From contig OX578276.1 in assembly GCA_951217055.1 (NCBI GenBank), forward strand, positions 152,017,012 through 152,081,011: DNA of 64,000 nucleotides, read 5' to 3'. The position numbers and the translations under genes were made by a program. The notes beneath the pieces are model-generated. The model was not told the DNA's origin, searched no databases, and saw nothing but the letters and a program-made list of their open reading frames with translations. Source of the stretch: Gerris lacustris. Taxonomy: Eukaryota; Arthropoda; Insecta; Hemiptera; Gerridae. Shown here one piece after another: positions 1 to 10,737 of this stretch (the stretch's first letter is position 1; each line of letters begins with the position of its first letter).

Positions 1-385
1 TATTTGAAATAATATAAATAATATAATCGATAAATAATATAATCGATATTTCCTGTTTTGCTGTCATTCAATGTTTATCTCTTATTTATAAAAATCACAA
101 ATTTGAAACCCGTCAAAATGAAGATTGTAAATATGGGACATGGCAAAACAAAGAAAATAACTTGCGGATTTTTTCCGATTTAACTTTCCGTTCAGCAAAA
201 TTTGCTGAAAACCAATTCAATTCTGCTGAAAGATGGCTAAAGGTATTAAAATAATGCATTGTCATCGTGTTCTGAGCTATGCTAAAAGTTTCAAATGTCT
301 AGCTATTCGGGAAGTTAGTTAGAAATCGATTGCCAGATTTGTACCGGACAAACAAACAAACAAGAAAGCAAGCTAATAAAAACGT
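1..385 (+). repeat. Dispersed repeat H, copy 1
   Basis: This AT-rich block recurs in the same orientation at 55059-55428 with only small indels. Shared landmarks are the opening TATTTGAAATAATATAAATA, the GAAAACCAATT stretch and the closing AAGCTAATAAAAACGTAGTA. No coding frame is shared. The copy may begin left of the window. The class of element is unknown. Confidence 0.75.
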
Positions 386-569
386 AGTAAAAATCTAATC
401 ACTTTTAGATTTAAAAATTAAATAAATTTGAAATTAACAGGTTATAAAACGATAAAATCATTAAAGTATCCGAAATTGGACGCGCGGAAGATTTATGTTC
501 AGAGAATGTTCGTAAGCAGTGCTTTGCGATATAATATTCATTGTTGCGGGCTTGCATTCCCCATGGAGG

Positions 570-629
570 AACGTCCGGATTACCGAGGGTTCTTGATTGG
601 CGCTTGTCCGGATTAACGGGGTTCTACTG
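570..629. mobile_element. Pogo/Tigger-like terminal inverted repeat fragment
   Basis: Read on the minus strand the end is CAGTAGAACCCCGTTAATCC, next to a TA dinucleotide. This is the usual look of pogo-type Tc1/mariner ends in insects. Only one end is visible here, so it is a solo or eroded remnant. A second similar end lies at 9398-9470. The family assignment is from general knowledge of such ends, not a search. Confidence 0.4.
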
Positions 630-949
630 TATATTATATATAATGTATGAAAACTCATGAAATAGCGTAATTATACCGCCCTGGATTTTCCTATGTTTCC
701 CTATGTTAGAATGTAAAAAATATAACATTACACAACATAAGTTGTTTTTTTGTCTTCAGTACGGTAATGGTTCTTGAACTTTTTATTTATTTATTTGTCT
801 ATCTTTCGATAGAAGAAAATCTATAATAACACTTCTGGTAAGGTATCGATCTTTTGAATGGATAAACTGTATTAAGAGGTAGGGGGGAGAAATAGCTTTC
901 CTCTTTTAATATTCGTCGTCATATTTTGTGTTAGTTTAGTGGAGGGTAG

Positions 950-951
<2 letters not shown>

Positions 952-1023
<72 letters not shown>
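952..1023. repeat. (AT)n microsatellite
   Basis: About 70 bp of uninterrupted AT dinucleotides. A second, longer tract lies at 24276-24375. Confidence 0.97.
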
Positions 1024-1026
<3 letters not shown>

Positions 1027-1222
1027 AAAATCTAAGGTCATGTTAAAACTGATATCTATTTGGATTTTTTTTTTATTGGGAATATTTGATATAGGTTAAA
1101 TCTTAAGGAACTACAACAAAATGAATTAAGTTGTCTGATATAAATAGCCTTTTCATATTTTCTTGTGAGTTACTTTAAAGAAATTGCTTAAAGCAACTCT
1201 CGTTAATTATTTATTAGACGAG

Positions 1223-1537
1223 GAAACTCACAAGAATGAGGTCGAAACTCACAAGAATGAGGTCGAAACTCACAAAAATGAGGTCGAAACTCACAAGAAT
1301 GAGGTCGAAACTCACAAGAATGAGGTCGAAACTCAAAAGAATGAGGTCGAAACTCAAAAGAATGAGGTCGAACCTCACAAGAATAAGGACGAAACTCACA
1401 AGAATGTGGTCGAAAGTCTAAAGAATAAGGTCGAAACTCACAAGAATGAGGTCGAAACTCACAAGAATGAGGTCGAAACTCACAAGAATGTGGTCGAAAC
1501 TCACAAGAATGTGGTCGAAACTCACATGAATGAGATC
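1223..1537 (+). repeat. 21-bp minisatellite, 15 units, open reading frame
   Basis: Fifteen tandem 21-bp units encode the heptad ETHKNEV and variants (ETQKNEV, EPHKNKD, ETHKNVV, ESLKNKV). The frame stays open from about 1184 to the TAA at 1544-1546. The only start upstream in frame is a TTG, so there is no ordinary initiation codon. Because 21 is a multiple of three, the array is open in more than one frame and on the other strand too. It could be an eroded coiled-coil exon, but a non-coding minisatellite explains it equally well. Confidence 0.9.
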
Positions 1538-1690
1538 GCTCGATAAAGTCAACACTTAATAATAACGAGTCAAATTATCAAAATAAAGGGTTCATATGGA
1601 AATTGACATTAAAGCTTAGTTTTACATTTAAATTCCATGTTACTTAATTGCGAAATAAGGTGTTTCTATCGAAAGTGTGTAAATATTTTT

Positions 1691-2467
1691 ACCTCCAGCA
1701 GGGAGAAAAAGTGAACTTTCCTCCCTAGTTTACAGGGAGGGAAGTTACTCATTGCACCCGGTCGGGTTAAACAGGGAGTAATGAAAAATAAGGGAATCAT
1801 GAACTCTCATGATTCCCTCCAGTGTTGCCATAGATAAAGCACACGTAAATAAGGTTGGTGCTAATACACATTTCATTTACTAACTTTTGTTTAATGTCGA
1901 AATCTATAATGTCATCTTCACACATGTCATGTAACCTCCACAACGGTTGCCGTAGTGATTCATCAGTAAAAGAAACAAACAAGTTAAAAGTGAAATCATT
2001 ATTTCTAAATGTAGATTAACTAATCCATATTTAAATACATCAGTTTTCAACACCATTCAATACACGACTCAGCTTCCAGCTGATTCTCCCATTTAGTTTT
2101 AGCATTGAAATTCAAATAATTATTATCTATAATTTAATTTTAACGTGATTAAACTTATTTAGAGAATTGTTAATATTATATCTAACTATATTTTTTTTAA
2201 AAATAAATATAAACCTATGTATTTTTTGTTGTATAACGTAATTTAAAATTAAAATCTTTCCATATATTTTTCTCCCTTCTGGAGGTAAAATCTTGTACGT
2301 ACCTTGGGAGTAAAAATCACTTGCACCCTCGCGATAATTAACTCCCTCGGCTCCGCCTCGGGAGTGAACGTGAATGAAGTTGGTTCCTGAGGCTTCGCCT
2401 CAGGAACCAACTTTATCGCTCAGGGTGCAATCACTTACTTTCCTCCCTTGGTGCGTAAATAACTATT
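1691..2467 (+). repeat. Repeat K, tandem copy 1
   Basis: A 777-bp unit directly followed by a second copy at 2468-2945. It opens with ACCTCCAGCAGGGAGAAAAA and closes with GGTGCGTAAATAACTATT. It holds GC-rich hairpins in an AT-rich sequence, the best being CCTGAGGC-TTC-GCCTCAGG near 2389-2407 with a perfect 8-bp stem. Related sequence lies at about 10440-10690 and, inverted, at about 36335-36600. Confidence 0.85.
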
Positions 2468-2945
2468 ACCTCCAGCAGGGAGAAAAAGTGAACTTTCCTC
2501 CCTAGTTTACAGGGAGGGAAGTTACTCATTGCACCCCGGTCGGGTTAAATAGGGAGTAATGAAAAATAAGGGAATCATGAACTCTCATGATTCCAGTGTT
2601 ACCCTAGATATAAATCACACGTAAATAAGGTTGGTGCTAATACACATTTCATTTACTAACTTTTGTTTAATATCTAAATCTATAATGGCATCTTCATTTT
2701 TTGTTGAATAGCATAATTTAAAATTAAAATCTTTCCATATTTCTTTCTCCCTTCTGGAGGTAAAATCTTGTACGTACCTCGGGAGTAAAAACCACTTGCA
2801 CTCTCGCTATAATTAACTCCCCCGGCTCCGCCTCGGGAGTGAATGTTATGGTTCCCTCGGCTTCGCCTCAGGACTCAGGAACCAACTTCATCGCTCAGGG
2901 TGCAATCACTTACTTTACTCCCTTGGTGCGTAAATAACTATTATT
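2468..2945 (+). repeat. Repeat K, tandem copy 2 (internally deleted)
   Basis: Same start and end as the copy at 1691-2467. It lacks about 300 bp of the middle, joining the ATAATGGCATCTTCA side to the TTTTTTGTTG side. The order is head to tail. Confidence 0.85.
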
Positions 2946-2982
2946 TATTTATTTAGCTGTGGATGCAGCAGGTCATATAATA

Positions 2983-3865
2983 ATAGACTGCCAATTAGTG
3001 TGGCACATAGCTTCCTTGCATCATATCACGCACTGTATTGATTGTATGCTTTTACAAGCCATTATTGTATAATTTATTTAACTGTTCCCCTTCCCCTTTT
3101 CTAACATGAATTAGAGTATCAATTAATCAAAAGTTAAAGAGCGCGGACAGTTGAAATTAATCTGGTGCTATCTGCGGTCCACTTTCGACAAACCATCCTG
3201 TATGTCATTAAGAAGGTCGATTGAATAACGATACAATTAGAGGTGTAAAATGGACTCTATTGTTTGATGTATGTTATAAAAATTAACAAAATAATTAAAT
3301 ACTATGTACATAATGATTGTCAACCATGTGACGATCTGTGAGACGTCAGATGAAGCTAGACAACGCAACTACGACTGGGAAGGGAAGGCCTTCCAATGCA
3401 GGTGACAAAAGGAACGAGGTGGTCTCTGGTCGCTCAGATGAGAATTAAACAATAAAGTGGACCTGGATCACTGAGTATCCAATACAATACGTATCAATAC
3501 GTATCCAAACACATTCAAATTTCATAAAAATCAGATGCGTACTTTTGAAGATATAGATGTAAATAAATGTAGGTTTGTGCGCATGTGGAGGATAAACAAA
3601 TGGGCGCAGATGGTTGAAACTTAAATGGAACCCTTAATGGGCTAATTATGACCTGCCATCCAAATTTCATTAAAATCGGACGAGTAGTTTTTAATAAGTT
3701 GGTTTGCAAAAATTGAGCGACAAACAGAGACGGAATTAAAAATGTTCCCTGATGTCTGAAAACGGATTTCTGTCTTGGACTTGTTGATGTCGGAGACCTA
3801 AAAAATGTTTGTTCTTCAGAACGATCACACAGCTTCCGTCACCGTCGATAAGCTCGGAAGCAAAA
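2983..3865 (+). repeat. Family A repeat, copy A1
   Basis: It starts at GACTGCCAATTAGTGTGGCA and ends in a terminal hairpin related to CTTCCGTTACCTTCGGTAAG. A roughly 300-bp stretch at 3196-3505 is absent from other copies and looks like a later insertion. The inner core TTAAAATCGGACGAGTAG follows CATCCAAATTTCA. No protein-coding frame is preserved between copies. The family is the most abundant repeat in the window. Confidence 0.8.
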
Positions 3866-4431
3866 ATTGAATGTAAAATTAGATCGTGTAAGTTGTTTAA
3901 TATTTTATGCGTGGAAAATGTTACGTGAGTGAAAACCACAGACCTGCAATACTTGTCTAGTACTTTCCCCTTACTCAGTTCACAATAATAATAATAATAC
4001 AACATGCATTAATGAAATTATGAAAGGGTTCGAATGAGAGAAAAAAACCAGAAGGTAAAAAAAAATAAAGAAACAGGACAAGTGTCCATTAGGTAATGTA
4101 AATATTGCATGCTGGTAGAAGTGAGCGCCTGGGACTGTTTCAGTTTGCTTGCTACGTGGCCTGTGTGCACCATGCTAGCCTATGTTTCATGCATGTTCCC
4201 GAAAAAAAATGTGTTGAGGGTGGGGGGGGGGGGGGGGGGGGTTATATTGCATGCGGGGCACAACTCGTTGCTCCTTCTCTTTCGTGATCATATGTCAGTT
4301 AGGCCTCTCTTCCCTCGTATTCTGTTGCAATTTCAAGCTTTTAACCAACTTTATCAATATAGAAGAAGAAAAATAAATAAAAAGTAAACCTATGGCACAG
4401 ATACATTTTTAAACATGCTATTTTATTATAC
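3866..4431. other. Unassigned, with poly(G) run
   Basis: I recognise no gene or repeat. A 20-nt poly(G) run lies at 4222-4241. Confidence 0.5.
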
Positions 4432-5228
4432 AGGGTGTATCAATTTCAGATGGCCATAGAAAAAGAGGTATATCTACAGGTCATTTGGAGCAAAAAAGTT
4501 CATATAAGCTATAGTCCAATTCTCAACAGGTTAGGAGCTATAGGCGAAAATAGACTGTGTTAAAAACAATCGACCTTTGCCTTAAAAAACTGAAATAACT
4601 CAAAATATATTAATCTTGGAACAATGAATGAACAATCGTTGGAAAGAGCAGGAAATTTCCTATAAAATGATGTATGTTTTAGTTGAGTTGTTGCCTTTTT
4701 AGTGTGACCCAGAGCTGTTTGAAAACAAAAAAATAGATTCTTTTAAAAAATCTGAAAAACTTTGAGCCCACTTATCGATATGACCCGAATGGGAGAAATG
4801 CATACAAAGTTAGGAAAAGTTGGCGCTTTTAATAAGCTTTAAAACGATACCAAATACTTCACAATATTCCAACTCTAAGTGGGCGAACAAACCATCGTTG
4901 TAGAAAAAAACATGTCGTGCTTGCAGCTGGAGAAGGGCAAAGAACCGTGAATTATCAGCTGTGGCATCTTTGACAAAAAGATGTCGAATGTGCATTGCTC
5001 AAGGTGGCGGCCATTTTGAGCAGCTTTTGCCTTGAGATACCATGGTAAGTATATTTTACAATAATAGATCTTCTAGTTAGAGAACTAAAATTTCAATTTA
5101 ATGGCCGCCACCTTGAGCATTGCACATTCGACATCATTTTGTCAAAGATGCCACAGATGATAATGTCACTTTTCTTTGCCCTTCTCCAGCTGCAAGCACG
5201 ACATGTTTTTTTCTACAACGGTGGTTTT
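4432..5228 (+). repeat. Repeat with ~130-bp inverted arms
   Basis: The left edge reads ACAGGGTGTATCAATTTC, a common style of insect transposon end. Within it, 4889-5026 and 5098-5228 are near-perfect inverted copies, around AACATGTCGTGCTTGCAGCT and GTGCATTGCTCAAGGTGGCG, separated by about 70 bp. No coding sequence was recognised. The right boundary of any larger element is not visible, so a foldback insertion is only one possible reading. Confidence 0.65.
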
Positions 5229-5324
5229 TTTGTATATATGTATAATTCTTGAATTTAAACTCTTCTCGCCTTTTCTTCGCCTCTGTCACTATATGATAGT
5301 ATAAATAGCAAATTTTTAGTCGAT

Positions 5325-6190
5325 TCTAATTTTTCCTTCCGAACTTGCCAAAAGGGTACTTTTTTACTTTAGCACCCCCCTATATCCCTTTGTGTTAATA
5401 ATTATTTAGACAAAGGAGCATTATACAGAGTAGCATATATTCTTTCGTCTAAATTACTACTAAGACGAAGGGATATTTATTCCAATGTACCTTGGGACAA
5501 AGGAATATCACACTTGTTTATTTAATTGTGATCATATCCCTTAGTCTAATCAACTATTAACTAACATAAAGAAATATTAAATAATAAAACTGCCCCCAGG
5601 AGTCTCAATGTCTTGACCAACACTCATCCTTTGAAACTATTTTCGGGTAGACTATTGCATTTAGAACCAAGGGGGGTGCTAAAGTAAAAATGTGCCACCG
5701 GAAGTAACTAAAGCTATAGGATCGTTCTGAAGAGCGATTTTTTTTTAATGTCTCCGATTTCAAAAACTGCAAGAAAGAAATCTGTTTCAGACGCCAGGGA
5801 ACATTTTTTGTCTGTCGGACTGTCTCACACTCAATTTTTGTGAAGTAATAATATATCTTAAAAACTGGTCGTCCGATTTTAATGAAATTTGGATGGTACG
5901 TCATTGTTGGTCCCATATAAGTTTCAATCTTCTGCACCTATTTGTTTCTTTTCAACATGCGCACAAATTACATTTATTTACACCTGTATCTTCAAAAGTA
6001 CTCATCTGATTTTTATGAAATTTAGATGATTTATTTCAAATGTATTCCGCAGATAGCCCCCAGATTTAACCGTCTGCGCTATTTAAATATTGCTAAATTG
6101 ATACTTTAATTCTTGTAGAAAACAAACGGAAACCATTTTGACATAAGAAAACATGGGAAACAATTATATATTGAATAATAATGGATAGGT
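5325..6190 (-). repeat. Family A repeat, copy A2 (interrupted)
   Basis: A minus-strand copy whose terminal hairpin, near 5335-5345 and 5697-5710, is split by the MITE at 5355-5696. The rest follows the family order: TGTCTGTCGGACTGTCTCAC patch, CGTCCGATTTTAATGAAATT core and the GCGCACAAA segment. It fades out near 6190. The following stretch to about 6366 shows nothing I recognise. Confidence 0.8.
5355..5696 (+). mobile_element. MITE F2, copy a
   Basis: A 342-bp non-coding element with terminal inverted repeats GGTACTTTTTTACTTTAGCA and its near complement at the right end. Its middle shares the motif ATTCCAATGTACCTTGGGAC with the F1 MITEs. It interrupts family A copy A2. The flanking 8-mers GCCAAAAG and ACCGGAAG look like a decayed 8-bp target duplication of the uninterrupted A sequence ACCGAAG. 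An 8-bp duplication suggests a hAT-type mover; that is inference. Confidence 0.7.
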
Positions 6191-6379
6191 TTTAAAAGCC
6201 TATGCCTGGACCATATCCAATTCATGGGCAGTTTCAATTTAAACTTGTTATACCGGTTTTCACTTTCTTGCATACAAAGTTGCCTTACCTTAGACACTTA
6301 GTAATAGTCAGCTATGACTGATGACACTGATTTCATAGCTTGTAAATGTTAGGGAGGTTTATAGGAAAAAAAAAAAAAA

Positions 6380-6977
6380 TCGGTCCGAGACAACTCAGAC
6401 AAACTTTCTCATATACGAGTTTATAATTACTTAACCCAATATTTTCCATTTATTAGTTTTCAAATGTACATTTAAATATTATTGAACATTTCTTCAAAAT
6501 TTATCATAAAAATAACTTCTCCTGGGCGGGGAATCGAACCCGGGCTCTCTCCGTCCGCGTTTTAAGCTAATTTCTCAGGAACTAGATTTTCCCGGGGAAA
6601 CGGCTTATATCGTTGGATTCGTATTCAAATGGACTACATTTTAGAATTTTTTAATCAAAATCGTCGGAACCGTTTTCGAGAAATAATTTTTTTTCATGTT
6701 TTTTCAGAGTTTTTGGGGGGTAGCGCCCCCAAATTTAGAGCTAAAATTCATTAATCGATTTCGCCTCGGGGTATGATTTTTCTGAACAAGTATGCCAAAT
6801 TTCGTCAAAATCGGCCCAGTAGTTTAGGCTCCAGGCGTCTGCACAGACGACAGACAGACACACATTTTTTAAAAAACACTTTTTTGGACTCAGGTCCTCA
6901 AAACGTGTAAATCCATCAAAATCTCAAAATCGAATTTTTGCGCCATCACAATACTTTCTCTTTATATGAGAAAGTAA
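6380..6977 (-). repeat. Family C repeat, copy C1
   Basis: Minus-strand copy. One end reads CGGTCCGAGACAACTCAGAC. The other carries the terminal hairpin ACTTTCTC...GAGAAAGT followed by ATTGTGATGG (as read on the minus strand). Inside are a tRNA B-box match, GGTTCGATTCCCC on the minus strand, and the core CCGATTTTGACGAAATTTGG. Other copies are at 7377-7971, 16636-17242 and 25018-25530. Confidence 0.85.
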
Positions 6978-7249
6978 AAAATCATTAAACTTTAAGTGTT
7001 CTTAAGATATCTAAAACTTGTCGGAGTGGCAGGCAGTATCCCAGAAAAAAAATCTTCTCCCTCTAGAATTGTGCTGGCGTTAAAAGTGTCTAAGATTCAT
7101 AACTGTCCAAGATAAAGCATCTCTTCTATACATAGAAAAGATTCTGATGGGCCGCACGATATTTCCTTAATTTAACTTTCCTCTCCAGAGGCCGAAGTAC
7201 CAAACTTATTTTGAATCAAAGAATCTGACGTAAGGTGTCATCCTTATCA
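6978..7249. other. Unassigned spacer
   Basis: Unassigned sequence between two inverted family C copies. It shows no ORF, RNA or repeat match. Confidence 0.4.
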
Positions 7250-7376
7250 TGTTCCTAAACACGTGCAAGGTTTCATGGTGTTTTGGAATGAAGTTCCTTG
7301 TGGAGCCCGGGAGTGAATCCGAAAATAAAACAGACCACCAGAAAACCGACCGTCACGAAATCGACCGGGCATTTTT

Positions 7377-7971
7377 TACTTTCTCATATAAAGAGAAAGT
7401 ATTGTGATGGCGCAAAAATTCGATTTTGAGATTTTGATGGATTTACACGTTTTGAGGTCCCCTGAGTCCAAAAAAGTGTTTTTTAAAAAATGTCTGTCGT
7501 CTGTGCAGACGCCTGGAGCCTAAACTACTGGGCCGATTTTGACGAAATTTGGCATACATGTTCAGAAAAATCATACCCCGAGGTGAAATCGAGAAATGAA
7601 TTTTAGCTCTAAATTTGGGGGCGCTACCCCCCAAAAACTCTGAAAAAACATGAAAAAAAATTATTTCTCGAAAACGGTTCCTACGATTTTGATTAAAAAA
7701 TTCTAAAATGTAGTCCATTTAAATACGGATCCAACGATATAAGCAGTTTTCCCGGGAAAAATCTAGTTCCTGAGAAAATAGCTTAAAACGTGGACGGAGA
7801 GATCCCGGGTTCGATTCCCCGCCCTGGAAAAGTTATTTTTATGGTAAATTTTGATATAATTTTCAATAATAATTAAACGTACTTACAAAAACTAATAAAT
7901 GGAAAACATTGGCTATGTAATTATGAACTTGTATATGAGAAAGTTTGTCTGAGTTGTCTCGGACCGATTTT
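7377..7971 (+). repeat. Family C repeat, copy C2
   Basis: Plus-strand, full-length copy starting at the hairpin ACTTTCTCATATAAAGAGAA and ending at TCTCGGACCGATTTTTT. The tRNA B-box-like CGGGTTCGATTCCCCGCCC is at about 7807-7825. Together with C1 it forms a loose inverted pair about 400 bp apart. Confidence 0.85.
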
Positions 7972-8311
7972 TTACTTTAGCACCCCTCCTTAGTTCTAAA
8001 CAATAATCTGCCCTTAAAAAGTCTCAAAGGTTTGTGTGTTTGTCTCCCCAAGACATTGAGACTCCTGGGACAGTTTTATATGAAATATTCCTTTATCTTA
8101 ATAGTTGATTAGACTAAGGGATATGATCACAATTATATACACAAGTTTGATATTCCTTTGTCCCAAGGTACATTGGAATAAATATCTCTTCGTCTTAATA
8201 GTAATTTAGATTAAGGAATATATACTACTCTGTATATGTTCCTTTGTCTAAATTAACTATTTTCACAAAAGGATATAGGGGGGGGGGGGGGGGTAAGATT
8301 AAAAAAGTACC
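7968..8311 (-). mobile_element. MITE F2, copy b
   Basis: An inverted copy of the element at 5355-5696, with the same ATCACAATTATATACAC and CATTGGAATAAATATC blocks. Its right end has grown a 16-nt poly(G) run (8278-8293) where copy a has only six G, at the C-run of the terminal inverted repeat. It abuts family C copy C2. Confidence 0.7.
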
Positions 8312-8630
8312 ATCGACCGATGACGATAACTGGAGTAAAAGTTGACCGACTTAGTTGAAATTTGGTACACATGTTTATTTTACCAATGTCTAGGACAAAT
8401 TCGTTGGACAACATTATCCGGCCAAGTGTTCGTGTAAACGTAAGCTTTAAATGTAAAATTAGAATTTTAGGACGGGAAAATATTCTACGGGGGAAATAAT
8501 TTGTTTTAACTCCGCTAAGTACAAATAGTTAGTTAGTTTTAATTTTGTCTCTTTTCTAACTCCACCATATATAAGTAGTTAGCGTCTTATACTTAGCAGT
8601 GTGATTTTATAATTTATATTTAACGAAACA

Positions 8631-9397
8631 AGCCGCAATTAGATATCACTACTTTAATAGGCTGGCTTTTTTGGAACTTGCCCCTTTTCACGGTTAGGTT
8701 TATATTGTCTGATAATGAATTGGACACTGGACACCCTGAAAAATGTTCTTTGTTTTTGTGGAACTTAAAAATTGAAAACAATGTGATGGACTTATCATCC
8801 AAACATAAATAAAGGTAAATTCATATTATCAATAAATTCTAGAGTTGACTAACCACTAAATTAATTTGAAGAAAACTAATGTAAACAAAACATAACCCAG
8901 GTTAACTTTACTGTAGGTACTGTTTTTCGTGGGTTTTCCTATCCCAGGAAAACCACATATACGATTTAAACTCGAATAAGCTTATAATTTAATTTTTGTA
9001 GACGTCGTGTCGTCTGGTTAAAAAAAAAGTGTGAAATTCCAATGTACAACCTTCATGTGATTTCAACAGGTTAAAGAGTTTTCGCAAATTTTCCAACCAG
9101 TTATAGAATTTTCATTTTCAAGTAGAGAGCAACCTCGAGCTGTCATATGGCTCCCCCCCCCCCCCCTCGTCTTCCCCCTCCTCCAGTTTAATTACAAGGT
9201 GGTTTTCCCTGCATGGTGAGGAGAGCTGTGCGTGTCCCAGGTTTTATTGCGTGTCTCAAAGTCACGTCTGGCTGCATATTTTTCTCTCGGCACCCTCTGT
9301 CTGGAGGAAATGAAAATTATTAAAAAAAGAACTCAAGAAAAACCTAATATGTTTGTAAAATATAAATATAAGCGTGGGTTGAAGACTTGTTATTTAC
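8631..9397. other. Unassigned AT-rich sequence
   Basis: No coding sequence or repeat match recognised. A 14-nt poly(C) run sits at 9153-9166. Confidence 0.4.
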
Positions 9398-9470
9398 AGT
9401 AAAACTCGGGATTTATACGAATAATAATTATACGAATATCTGATTATCCGGATCACCTAGAAAGCGATGT
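9398..9470 (+). mobile_element. Pogo-like transposon end
   Basis: The sequence TACAGTAAAACTCGGGATTT followed by GATTATCCGGATCACC resembles pogo/Tigger-type ends. No transposase or matching second end was found beside it. Confidence 0.35.
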
Positions 9471-9631
9471 AGCTCATTGAAAAATAAAAACTAAAAACCA
9501 CACTGACTTGAATTTTCACTGCAAATTCTCATTTAAATTGGACATTTGCTGAGCCATAACTTCTCACGTAAAGTCTCGGCAGAAGATATCAGAGAGAGCA
9601 GTTTGTTGGTGGTATAATACACTATTTATTA

Positions 9632-9865
9632 GGCACTTCTTTAGATTGTTACTCCCCTTATAAAAAAATAGAGGGGAGTAACAATCTAAAGAAGTTATAC
9701 GGAATGTTCTTTTTTAGACTGTTACTCCCCTTATCAAAACAGAAGTGGGATATTCCTTTGTCTCAAAGTACATTGGTCTAAACATCCCTTTTTCTTAATA
9801 GATATTTAGTCAAAGTCATTTTTATCCTAAAACAACATAGGGGAGTATCAATCTAAAGAAGTACC
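9632..9865. mobile_element. MITE F1, copy a (8-bp target duplication)
   Basis: A 234-bp element with terminal inverted repeats GGYACTTCTTTAGATTGTTA. It is flanked by a perfect 8-bp duplication ATTTATTA at 9624-9631 and 9866-9873. A third copy of the terminal sequence lies inside near 9673-9700 and forms a strong left-end hairpin. It has no coding capacity. The 8-bp duplication fits a hAT-type transposase acting in trans. Confidence 0.88.
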
Positions 9866-9873
9866 ATTTATTA

Positions 9874-10439
9874 GACAAGCTGAATAATGTTTTTCATGTA
9901 CAATAATGAGCTAATGTAAAAGTTAAATAGTTTTTATCTACTCTCGGCAGCAAAATTAAGCATTGTTGTACTGCCTTCAATCTGCAAAATGCTTTTCTTG
10001 ATACTTTTGTAACATGTGTCAAAAAAAACACGCAGCAAAATAATAAAGTGTCAGCAAATTATCAAAGTATCAGCAAAAGTTTAAAGTGTCAGCAAAATAA
10101 CAAACAGCCTGCAAAATTTTAAGAAAAGGTTACTAGATCGCAGGTTATGAACTCTCCCACATTGTTCATTTATATATATTTAAGTGTAATATTCTGCTAA
10201 ATATTTATATCGTTTTTGAAATAACTTAAATAATTATAGTAACAAAACAAATTTTGTTATTTTATAGTGATTATTTAAAAAAAGCTCTACAAATTGAGAT
10301 AATAAAAACAGCTGTTAATAAAAAGAAGTGGCAACACTGAATTCGTTTTGTTTTCTTGATGATTCAAATTTTTGTTTTTTTACAACCTTCATTTTTTTAA
10401 ATCTTTTAAAAAGGGAATATAATAATTAGTGTATTTTTT
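9874..10439. repeat. AT-rich region with short imperfect tandem repeat
   Basis: Between about 10022 and 10125 there are four or five imperfect units of about 21 bp around AAAGTGTCAGCAAAATAA. The rest is AT-rich sequence without a recognised feature. Confidence 0.5.
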
Positions 10440-10690
10440 CTGCCGTTAGTAGATAAAATATTGTATGTAAAACTATGCAGCAAAGGAAACATTCCTGACT
10501 CGTTTAAAGATTACCTGCTTCAGTTACATCTTAGCAGATAATTAACATTTTCCTGCCTCGGCTTCACCTCGTCAGTCAACATGATGTAATTTTCCTTTAA
10601 AGTAGTAAATTTCCTCCCTTGGCTTCGCCTCTGCAGTAAAGTTGTTTAGCCTATCCTCGACTTCGGCTCGGAACTAATACTTAAAAAAGC
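10440..10690 (+). repeat. Repeat K-like fragment
   Basis: Carries the CTCGGCTTCGCCTC-type motifs three times (near 10557, 10618 and 10655), as in the K copies at 1691-2945. It is more diverged. Confidence 0.5.
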
Positions 10691-10737
10691 TTTATTGTCT
10701 AGGACGCCACTGTCCCGACACTTTATAGTCATTAAAT

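Larger units (their letters stand above)
7250..8630 (+). repeat. Family G repeat, copy G1 (with nested C2 and F2b)
   Basis: The outer parts match G copies elsewhere. Left is TTTTGGAATGAAGTTCCTTG with GAGCCCGGGAGTGAATCCGA. Right, from about 8312, is CGATGACGATAACT through GAAATTTGGTACACATGTTC and TAACTCCGC. The two halves are separated by a family C copy and an F2 MITE lying side by side, so G is the oldest layer here. Confidence 0.8.

Noticed and set aside
5355..8311. One giant 3-kb palindrome (F2-C...C-F2)
   Set aside because: The left half has family A and unassigned sequence between F2a and C1, while C2 and F2b abut. Two independent nests explain it better.
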